A DNA stretch of 64,000 nt, from positions 3,653,586-3,717,585 of the forward strand of contig JARUPZ010000007.1 in NCBI GenBank assembly GCA_031213475.1, given 5' to 3'. Each line of letters opens with the position of its first letter. Positions within the stretch are counted from its first letter, which is position 1. Below the pieces are notes generated by a model that saw only the letters and a program-made list of their open reading frames with translations, had not been told where the DNA came from and did not search any database. This DNA is from Nereocystis luetkeana. Taxonomy: Eukaryota; Sar; Phaeophyceae; Laminariales; Laminariaceae. Positions 56,321 through 64,000 of this stretch are shown one piece after another. The position numbers were made by a program, and so were the translations under genes.

Positions 56321-56400
56321 CCGCTCTGTCAGGAAATGTAAGGACCATTTGTGCATTCAAGCGAATATCCAAAGGGTCCTTAATTTTCCGGACAAAGTGG
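56321..56400. mobile_element. MITE-3 (Stowaway-like) copy, 80 bp
   Basis: CCGCTCTGTCAGGAAATGTA mirrored by AATTTTCCGGACAAAGTGG; TA at 56319-56320 and 56401-56402. Confidence 0.75.
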
Positions 56401-56544
56401 TACCAGGTATCAGGTACTGGTATATAGTAATAATGCGAGTGGTACATGTGATTGATAGACGGTATTTTTTCACTCATCATGATGCCGACGGTGGACACTC
56501 AAAGCTACGTGCACATGTACGTACCACTCTGTCCCTGAATAAAA

Positions 56545-56648
56545 GGATATTTTATACCTGGTATCGAATATTAATATACAAGCTGTCTCTATATAAGGAT
56601 ATTTTATACTCGTATCGAATATTAAGATACAAGCTGTCTCTATATAAA
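56545..56648 (+). repeat. 52-bp tandem duplication with alternative TA scars
   Basis: Two units starting GGATATTTTATA are nearly identical. At the same TA site the first holds CCTGG (56557-56561) and the second CTCG (56609-56612), each followed by TA. Confidence 0.85.
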
Positions 56649-56949
56649 GGTACATAGTGGTGTAAAATACGTGCAGTATTAATAGTAGTACAGGACACAG
56701 GAAATTCTCTCTGGTCCAGGCTGGATTTATGCTTTGAGAATGGGTCGTACGTTCTGCTTACAACTTTGACTTACAAAAATAACGGCTCCATAAATTTTCC
56801 CTCGTACTTTCTTGGAGATCTCAGCTTGCCTGCTCGTCCTGTACTACTGCTGTCGTATGCGAACCCGTCGTGCCCATGGGAGGTGGTGCGGACGACCCGA
56901 CTTACAGTACATACTAGTACCTGGTACAGCACAGTGATGCAGAGGGCAT

Positions 56950-57110
56950 TATTTAGTAATGGTCCCTCTATACGTGCAGTGCCGGTTGAGTAGTGTCGGC
57001 TGCCCGCTAAACATATTGCTTGTGAAATCGCTTGGCACAGACTGTGGCAAGTGTGCGGAGTAGGCAGTGCCGGTTGCCGCTATAAGTGCCGGTACTGGTG
57101 GCCGGCGCAT
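56950..57110. mobile_element. MITE-5 related copy
   Basis: ATGGTCCCTCTATACGTGCA then GTAGTGTCGGCTGCCCGCTA, shared with 2095-2368. The right end (GTGCCGGTACTGGTGGCCGG) is diverged. Confidence 0.55.
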
Positions 57111-57475
57111 ACATAGCGGCACTACACAGAGATCACTAACTGCTGTAGTTCTGCAGTAAGTACTGCTTGCTCTGTCAACACTGCACGCTGCAGCAGAGGT
57201 TTCGGCGAAGCCGTCCAAGCGACGCGACGATTGTTTGGTTGGTGCATGGGTTCCTTCTCGTACCGCAGCCCCCCCCCCGCTCCCCGCCCCGCTCTCCTCT
57301 GACAAAAAAGTGACACGACACGATTGCAGTCTTTCGCTATGCCCTCAGATCTCTGCTGGCCGTTGTCGTTGTTGGTGCCTCCCGCACGCCCTTCCGCCCT
57401 TTCTCGTCCTTGCGCCCACCGTTCTGTTGCCAGTAGGCGCTCCCTCGAGCGGTTGTCGCCTTGTTATCCGTAACA

Positions 57476-57571
57476 ATGGCTGCGTTTGTCGCCATATCTG
57501 TGATAAGAGATCATGAAACCAATGGAGGGATCATGCGGGAGCCGTCACCGCGACCGGAAGTATCTGAGAAG
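57476..57571 (+). CDS. Candidate first exon of an unidentified gene
   Basis: An ATG opens 32 codons (MAAFVAISVIRDHETNGGIM, then REPSPRPEVSEK) ending at a strong donor, AAG then GTGAGC. No matching second exon could be fixed: a + frame near 57745-57902 (for example LVFLMYGLLYFLHEVVQ) is open, but its phase does not agree. Unknown function. Confidence 0.25.
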
Positions 57572-58311
57572 GTGAGCCGTAAAAATCCAGTACAGACGGG
57601 AGTGAAACTCAAAGTTGCAATGTTGTGTTGGGCGAGGTATATTGCGTATTCTGTTGTTTTCTAGATTGAACCAACGGTACTGCTGTATACCTGGTAGATT
57701 ATTTCCCAAATATAAACATAGACACACCCACTCCTTGAATTCTCCAGCTCCAGATCTCGTCTTCCTCATGTACGGACTGTTGTATTTCCTGCATGAGGTC
57801 GTGCAAAACCCGCAGCACGAGCGATCGAAGCACCACGCACAGCCTGCAAAGATGAGTTTCGACCAAATCCTCTATCTCACAGCTGTTGTTTTTTCAATTT
57901 TATAAATATACAATAGTACGTACCAGGTACTGCTGTACTGTAGGTATACCCGGGTGAAATACCCCGGTACGTATCCGTACCCCCGACACTCATGTACGTC
58001 TCGAGAGTCTCACCGTGTTTGACGTAAGAAACCACCTCGGGTAATATTAATTTCGCGTCACCCGGGATTGTTTCCTGTGGCCGGGTGACATCTAAGACGA
58101 ACCCCGGTGATAACGGACACGTTTTTCAAGTTTCTGCTTGTTTTTTACCGGGGGGGGGGGGGGTGTTCTCTGGGGGGGTGATAGCAGTGCGATGGTAAAA
58201 ACATTTGGCGCACTTGACGCACCCACCCAGGCGGCAGAGGGGGGTGATCACAAATGGAACGATGCCACAAGCCGGGATAGTTGGCGCCTTTTGACGCTTC
58301 CAGGCAGGTAC
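57572..58311. other. Stretch without recognised gene
   Basis: Apart from the open frame at 57745-57902, only TACCAGGTA-type words and a 17-G run at 58150-58166 are notable. Confidence 0.4.
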
Positions 58312-58937
58312 CAGGGGGGGGTGCACTCATTATCATGCTTAGCCGTAGTCGTATGGCCACAGACCCTCGCATCTCTAAGACATGCGGGGACGGAGCACGT
58401 TGAGTTTTCACCAACCACGCAGACATTGCTTGCCGGGGGGGGGGGGGGGGGTGTACTCGATAGGAGAGATGTACTCGATCTCATGCATGGCCGTAGTCGT
58501 ATGACCATAGACCCTGGCATCCCTACAATACCGGGACGGAGCATGTCGGGTTTTCACCGACCAGGCAGACATTGCTTGCACCAAGCGCGAAGCGCCGTGA
58601 GGTGTCTGGCGAGTCGCATGAAGGGTGAGCTGCATCCTACTAAGAACCGCTTTTGAGGCGGACTTGCATATGGACGACAGCTTCAATGAGTTGATTTAAT
58701 TTCCGGTGTAGGTGGGGGGGGGGGGGTGTACTCGATAGGAGAGATGTACTCGATCTCATGCATGGCCGTTGTCGTATGACCATAGACCCTCGCATCCCTA
58801 CAATGCCGGGACGGAGCATGTCGGGTTTTCACCGACCAGGCAGACATTGCTTGCACCAAGCGCGCGCGGGGGGGTACTCGATATCATGCATGACGGTAGT
58901 CATATGATCTGTAAACCCTCGCATCCCTACAATGCCA
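58312..58937 (+). repeat. R1 cluster: four truncated units, each headed by a G run
   Basis: Units begin after G runs at about 58314, 58435, 58713 and 58867, each resuming at the same R1 start (TGTACTCGAT or TGCACTCAT, then CATGCATGGCCGTAGTCG-like sequence) and stopping at a different point. The second is longest (about 250 bp). Confidence 0.8.
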
Positions 58938-59544
58938 GGGGGAGGGGGTAACGTAGGTACGAGGTATACACTGCGCGCGAAAGACCGTGCGCGAACGCCG
59001 TTCGTAGTATTCGCGGGCCGGCTCGCCGCCGATGGTACGGTTTAGATGCTGTGTGGGATAGGAAACAGACCCTGTGCGAAATTGGACTGGCGCCGGAGCC
59101 TCGGCCAGCGCCGCCTTGTCGATGTAATGCAACAGCTGAACCGGTCACTGCTGCTGTGACATCAACTTTTTTGTCTACGAAACACGATTCAGCGATGCTC
59201 AGATGTAGCAACGAAGGCGCTACTTGGCGAATGAGCGACGAACACCCCGTTCGTCCCCCCATTGGCATCGCAGGAAGGCAACAAATGTTGCTCGGATAGT
59301 TGGCAGGCCGAGAACGTCAGCGAGCGGGGGCCCGACGGCCTACCGGAGCATCCGACGAGCTGGTGAGAGTCTCCCTGTCTGTCCTATTGATATATTTACA
59401 TTAACGACGATTATGATGATGATAATGGTGGTGGTGGTGGCCACGCTGATGATTATGATGGCGTTCTCACGTTTTATCTCGTTTCACTGAAATCTAGCCC
59501 GTCGTCGCAGAACAGGCTAGACAATAAAAAAGGGTCTCGATGGA

Positions 59545-59740
59545 TGAAAACAAACAAGCAAGTGCAAACGATTTTGCTCCGCAGCACCAGCACCCAAGGA
59601 GAAGGTATTCACGAGCTGTGGTACCCCATCCCGTCTCATTTGAAACCAAATGATACCAGGAACATTATCCATCCATCCACGATATAAATACTTTACATGT
59701 TCGTATTAAGAGTATGTACACCCGCAAAAAAAATATGTTT
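59545..59740 (+). repeat. Inverted duplication, arm 1
   Basis: About 190 bp (from AAGCAAGTGCAAACGATTTT to GTACACCCGCAAAAAA) matching arm 2 at 61423-61609 in reverse complement at roughly 93-95% by eye. Confidence 0.85.
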
Positions 59741-60109
59741 CCGAGGTTTTCTTTTTTTCGGGAAAGTTATGAGTGATCCATGTTGAAGATCATGCTGCAC
59801 ATTGTCGGATGGCAAGAGAAATAATAATATATATATATATATATATACACAAAAAAGGGCAAAAACAAAAACAGACAAGAAGAGAAGGGGATAAGGAAGG
59901 AGAAGATATCTACAAAAGAACAGGGAAACGAAACAAACATTCGCTCAGAGCGCAGGCCGAGTCCCTGGGGGGGCAATGTTGCTGCTTGCTGGAATGATCC
60001 CTCCCACGATATGTCCAGCTGATGACTCAGCACAGACACGACCCAAAAAGAGCGGACGCAACGCAAGACGAGACAAGAATGGAGTAGTTGTAGAGAGAAA
60101 GAGCTTTTA

Positions 60110-60200
60110 ACCCTTTTAGAACCGCAGTCTCGTTTTGGGGACGAACCACTTGGAATTAGAATGGTTTGTCCCCGCATCGGGACCGCAGTACTAAAGGGGT
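60110..60200. mobile_element. MITE-2 copy 14, 91 bp
   Basis: ACCCTTTTAGAACCGCAGTC and its mirror with a few changes; TA at 60108-60109 and 60201-60202. Confidence 0.9.
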
Positions 60201-60400
60201 TAAGAGTACGAACATAAAAAAGGGCAGTCTCTAAGCCCGGCTGGTGGGCCAAGGACGACACGAACTACGAATAAGACAGATGAAGGCAAAGGGGGCTGAA
60301 CAAACAAAAACAGAACACAAATAAACAAATCACAAGAGCAAAACAAATTTTACGAAATAGAGTGACGCAGAGTCGTAGAGTACGCGGGGGGGGGGAGGGG

Positions 60401-60592
60401 TGTACTCGATATCATGCATGGCCGTAGTCGTATGACCATAGACCCTCGCATCCCTACAATGCCGGGACGGAGCACGTCGGGTTTTCATCGACCAGGCAGA
60501 CCTTGATTGCACCAAGCGCGGAGCGCCGTGAGGTGTTCGGCGAGTCGCTTGAAGGGTGAGCTGCATCCTACTAGGAACCACTTGTGAGGCGG
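60401..60592 (+). repeat. R1 repeat, truncated copy headed by a G run
   Basis: A G run (60385-60400) precedes the R1 start TGTACTCGATATCATGCATG. Similarity ends near 60592 and another long G run follows at 60609-60624. Confidence 0.8.
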
Positions 60593-61012
60593 TACGTAAG
60601 GGAGGGAGGGGGGGGGGGGGGGGAGGCACCATCTACTTGGCAAGGAAGAGGGTAACATAACAAATAACAGGAATAGTAAGATACAACTCTGACACATGAT
60701 ATATGTACCGTTAGAATATTCATGTCAGCATCTACAGCTAGCAGTAGGTGAATAAACAAACTATCGGGATTTCACTATTTTTACTGTGTTCACGATAAGC
60801 AGCCACTCTGGCGCAACGAAAAAAAAACTCCAGAAACATATACCAGTAAGTAGTCTTCATTGAGTCTCACTAACCAAGGACACTCGGAGCTCGACTTGCG
60901 AATGCTCCAGCTGAAAGTCCTCCCAACAGATATTTTCCTGTTAGTTTTTTTTGCACCGGAATTTGATTTTTCTCCCCGATCCTAAACAACCAATGAAAAA
61001 GTAGTACTATAA

Positions 61013-61123
61013 CGGGGGACCATAGTAAATAGGGCCTACGGTACGCACAAAAACCTGTATATATATATATATATTTCCCTATTTTCACTAACAATATTTT
61101 GTCCTATTTACTATGGTCCCCCG
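61013..61123. mobile_element. MITE-1 copy q, with (TA)n expansion
   Basis: 111 bp; the interior TATATATTT has grown to about eight TA pairs. Ends intact. Confidence 0.9.
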
Positions 61124-61156
61124 TGATGAAGAAAAGAAAGAAAAATGAATCATCTG

Positions 61157-61306
61157 CTGAGAGCGCGTAGCGGTGGGTAGGCGCAATTTGACCCCAGTCG
61201 ACGAAAGGAGAAATGGCTGAAGTGTTCTCGCGATGAGAATGAAGGCACGGACTGCTGCAGTGGGGAGTGGGGAGGAGAGCCTGCTATGCGAACCCGAATC
61301 TGAGGT
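61157..61306 (+). repeat. R3 repeat, copy 2
   Basis: Matches 8269-8412 and lies between MITE-1 copies q and r. Confidence 0.65.
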
Positions 61307-61317
61307 ACGACTATTTA

Positions 61318-61422
61318 CGGGGGACCATAGTAAATACGACCCAATATTGTTAGTAAAATAGCGAAATATACAGGTTTTCGTCCGTACCGTACCAGGTAGC
61401 TCCTACCAGGTACCAGGTATAT
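61318..61422. mobile_element. MITE-1 copy r, truncated, with three scars
   Basis: The left four-fifths of the element, with CCAGGTA gained at 61392-61398 and again twice in tandem at 61406-61419. It then runs straight into inverted-duplication arm 2, so the right end is lost. Confidence 0.85.
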
Positions 61423-61609
61423 ATTTATTTTTTGCGGGTGTACATACTCTTAATACGAACATGTAAAGTATTTCTATCATGGATGGATGGATAATGTTCC
61501 TGGTATCATTTGGTTGCCAATAAGACGGGATGGGGTACCACAGCTCGTGAATACCTTCTCCTTGGGTGCTGGTGCTGCGGGGCAAAATCGTTTGCACTTG
61601 CTTGTTTGG
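61423..61609 (-). repeat. Inverted duplication, arm 2
   Basis: Reverse complement of 59545-59740. It starts exactly where MITE-1 copy r breaks off. Confidence 0.85.
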
Positions 61610-61669
61610 TATTTAATACGGCCACCACCGACCTTCTACCGCATCATACTATTACGTAGGACCCTCTTA

Positions 61670-61779
61670 AGGAGGACCATAGTAAATACAACCAAATATT
61701 GTTAGTAAAAATAGGTAAATATATACCTACCTGGTAGGTTTTTGAGTGTACCGTAGGTCTTTTTTACTATGGCCCCCCG
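61670..61779. mobile_element. MITE-1 copy s, with 11-bp scar
   Basis: 110 bp = 99 plus CCTACCTGGTA (61726-61736) gained at a TA. Left tip diverged; right end good, with TA. Confidence 0.88.
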
Positions 61780-61791
61780 TAATAGGGTGAT

Positions 61792-62000
61792 GAGATAACA
61801 CGCCCCCTGGGACGATTTTCAGACTCGGTTTCTTCGAAAGCATGGGGGGATGAGGGGTACACACAACGAAAATGGTGGCTTCGGAAATATTTCGTCGAGA
61901 AGGTTGCCTCATAGACGCACCGCTCTTGTCGTATTCGGTACGCTCTCCCCGTTGTTGAGAAACCCGGCTTCGAAAATCGTCCGAGGGGGTGTGTTATCTT
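61792..62000. mobile_element. MITE-4 copy 3, about 209 bp
   Basis: GAGATAACACGCCCCCTGGG mirrored by CCGAGGGGGTGTGTTATCTT. Best-preserved copy and the reference length. Confidence 0.88.
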
Positions 62001-62535
62001 GCATGTTTTGCGGTAGTTTTTTTCATACCTGGTAGTTTTTTTGGTTAATTAAGCGAGTGCTAGGTAGTTTTTTTCATACCTGGTAGTTTTTTTTGGTTAA
62101 GCGAGTTCTAGGTCGCCCAGTGACTTTTCAGGCCGCGGTGAACGCTTGCGCTGTCCTGCTGAGTGAGCTTAGTACGAAAGTGTTTTTTCAAGAAAAATGT
62201 TTTGGTATTTTCAATTGGGAAAAAAAAAAAAAAAAACGGAAACGGAAACCAAAAACCAAAAAAAGAGACGAAAACCGCGGCATTTCATACCAGGTATGTT
62301 CGTTTTCCCTGTACAAACATCAAGAATGTTCTATCGACATGAAATACACGAATACGCGCGAGCTCTCCGGACGTAAAATCTCTGCCGTATCTAGCCAAGC
62401 AAGAAATTATCCTTATGCTATGGGCACAGCAAGATGGTCCCTACGTATCGACCAGAGCGGTAGTAAACAGTGGTCGCTGGGGGCCTCAAGCGGGAAGACG
62501 GCCAGTGCCACGTTTGGGCGGGAGCCTTCCCATTC

Positions 62536-63100
62536 TTAACGCGTATTCTCTGTCGTTGCTGCGCTTCCTTCAACGCGGCTCCTCTCTATACCCCCTCCCA
62601 CTCCGGGCCTTGGATTCAGCGACGTCTTTAAGTCGCTGCGCATTTTGTATCCCAAGCGTGCGTCGTTTTCCTGCCTCCTACTTCTCCGAAAAGAGAGCCA
62701 GCGTTTCAATGTACTGTACTCCTCCGCCGCTTCCTCAAGATGTCTGAACCACTTGCGTTCATTATTTTGGCTTCGGTGGGCAAGCTGAGAAACGATGGGT
62801 CGCGTTCGAGACGACCCATCCAGTCCTCCTGTTTTTGCCCTCCCAAGTAAACATTTCCCCCCCCCGTATCCATTTCCCCAAAACATGCACTCGTTTAGGT
62901 AGCCGCTCGTCACCCATGCGGGCCGCGAGCCCCGCGAAACGTATTCTGCGTTTTGGCGTCTGTACAAGCGCCCCAACCGCTATTATTTCGAAACGGCGTG
63001 CTTCCAGCTTGTACATCTGTGATGGGAGCCTTGTGTTCGTCCACAGTACCATGCGAACTAGTGACTGTCTTGAGGAAGCAGGAGATCTGCCGTGCATCTC
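62536..63100 (-). mobile_element. LINE (non-LTR retrotransposon) 3' tail, decayed
   Basis: On the minus strand one frame (62762-63097) reads KRRIRFAGLAARMGDERLPK, the conserved tail motif R-R-x-R-x-A-G-x-x-A-R-M-x-D-x-R-L-P-K found after the reverse transcriptase in many LINEs. Another frame (62536-62976) reads GYGGGKCLLGRAKTGGLDG and WFRHLEEAAEEYSTLKRW, resembling the parts that normally follow. The two parts lie in different frames, so the copy is broken. No reverse transcriptase core is present; the element is 5'-truncated. Confidence 0.5.
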
Positions 63101-63350
63101 ACCCCAAGAATGACCTTTGAAGAAAACTGGTACGCTTCAATCGTATAAGAGTACAGCCAATATTTGTTGTCGTGAAAACACCATTGGGATGCTACACGGT
63201 ATAATACCACTGCTGTGATTGGGAACACAAGCCTCGTTTGGACGTTTTCAGATAAACACCGAGAACGGAGCTAATATTCCCGGTCAGAGCGGTCAACGAT
63301 ATTCGGTACCATATTCGGTACCTAAAACAGTAGTGTTGTCAGCGCCCTTA

Positions 63351-63739
63351 ACCCTTTTAGGGGCTGCAGTCCCGTTTTGGGAACAAACCACTCGAATGCA
63401 GTCCCGTTTTGGGAACAAACCACTCGAATGCAGTCTCGTTATGGGAACAAACCACTCAAATGCAGTCCCGTTTTTGGGAACAAACCACTCCAAAGCAGTC
63501 CCGTTTGGGAGCAAACCACTCGAATGCAGCCCCGTTATGGGAACAAACCACTCCAAAGCAGTCCCGTTTTGGGAACAAACCACTCGAATGCAGTGCCGTT
63601 TTGGGGACAAACCACTCGAATGTAGTCCCGTTTGGGGAACAACCTACTCGAAAGCAGTCCCATTTTGGGAACAAACTATTATACTCAAATTCCCGAGTAT
63701 TTTGTCCCCAACAATGGGGCTGCAGTACTAAAAAGGGGT
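63351..63739. mobile_element. MITE-2 copy 15, internally expanded to about 389 bp
   Basis: Normal family ends (ACCCTTTTAGGGGCTGCAGT, and ACTAAAAAGGGGTT) enclose about nine tandem copies of a 32-bp piece, GCAGTCCCGTTTTGGGAACA followed by AACCACTCGAAT. The last unit has TTATA gained at a TA (63679-63683). Confidence 0.88.
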
Positions 63740-63751
63740 TGATTTCAGGGC

Positions 63752-64000
63752 TTTTCGCCGGTCAGGTCAAACCTCATGAGTCGGGTCAGCTGACCCTGAC
63801 CCTGACCCGACCCGCGATTTTTTTGAAGTATGGTGACTTGACCCGACCCGACCCGCGAGCGGGGTATAAAGAACTGTTAACCCGACCCGACCCGACCCGT
63901 GACATTTGAAAATCTCCTGAACCGACCCGACCCACGAGATTTCAAAACCACCCGACCCGACCCTACCCGACCCGAACCGCCACCTTCCGATGGACCCGCG
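63752..64000 (+). repeat. GACCC/CCCGA-type satellite, start of array
   Basis: Recurrent GACCCGACCC and CCTGACCCTGACCC with short spacers (GAGATTT, GACATTTGAAA). It extends past the window end. Confidence 0.8.

Noticed and set aside
58450-58700. Similarity of the R1 minus strand (CTACGGCCATGCATGA) to the start of 5S rRNA
   Set aside because: Only about eight bases agree and the 5S internal control region is missing.
63351-63739. CRISPR-like regular repeats
   Set aside because: Units of 32 bp are directly adjacent without unique spacers and lie between normal MITE-2 ends in a eukaryotic window.

Overview
This is a eukaryotic nuclear window with few genes and many repeats. Two multi-exon genes can be reconstructed, both on the + strand: an organellar-type (type 1) methionine aminopeptidase, 7 exons, 13651-26907, predicted 453 aa; and an arginine/serine- and RGG-rich nuclear-type protein, 9 exons, 31103-48720, predicted 439 aa. 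Both gene models were built by hand from protein-family alignment, splice signals and phase consistency. The introns are long (about 0.26 to 3.8 kb) and packed with mobile-element debris. The organism is not stated. Long introns, a methionine aminopeptidase reading HGDNCAT at its second metal site and a LINE tail of a type I associate with algal stramenopiles suggest a brown alga or relative; this is a weak inference.

Layout. 1-13.6 kb: no convincing gene; a dense field of short inverted-repeat elements (MITEs), several inserted into one another, plus one tRNA-derived SINE-like head near 8.16 kb. 13.65-26.9 kb: the aminopeptidase gene with MITEs in its introns. 26.9-31.1 kb: intergenic, with a 276-bp tandem triplication and a TATA box ahead of the second gene. 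31.1-48.7 kb: the SR/RGG gene; its introns carry a 1.8-kb minisatellite of a 16-bp unit and other simple arrays. 48.7-64 kb: repeats, (TAC)n arrays, a cluster of poly-G-headed repeat units, an inverted duplication, a decayed LINE tail on the minus strand, and the start of a GACCC-type satellite that runs off the end.

Repeat families, named here for convenience. MITE-1: 99 bp, ends CGGGGGACCATAGT, TA target duplication, 19 copies. MITE-2: about 90 bp, ends ACCCTTTTAGAACC, TA duplication, about 15 copies. MITE-3: about 80 bp, Stowaway-like ends with AAATATAAGG. MITE-4: about 210 bp, ends GATAACACACCC. MITE-5 and MITE-6: few copies. R1: about 490 bp, unclassified. R2 and R3: short unclassified repeats. 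MITE-1, -2 and -3 duplicate TA, as Tc1/mariner-type elements do; no transposase gene is visible here.

The most interesting signal is a set of tiny insertions at TA dinucleotides. Aligning repeat copies shows exact gains of CCAGG or CCTGG plus one TA, TTAA plus TA, CTG plus TA and TTA plus TA; in one 52-bp tandem duplicate the same TA site holds CCTGG in one unit and CTCG in the other. The same words (TACCAGGTA, TATTAATA, TACTCGTA, TACTGCTGTA) recur throughout the non-coding DNA and I did not find them in the predicted exons. They look like excision scars of TA-targeting transposons, accumulated on a large scale.
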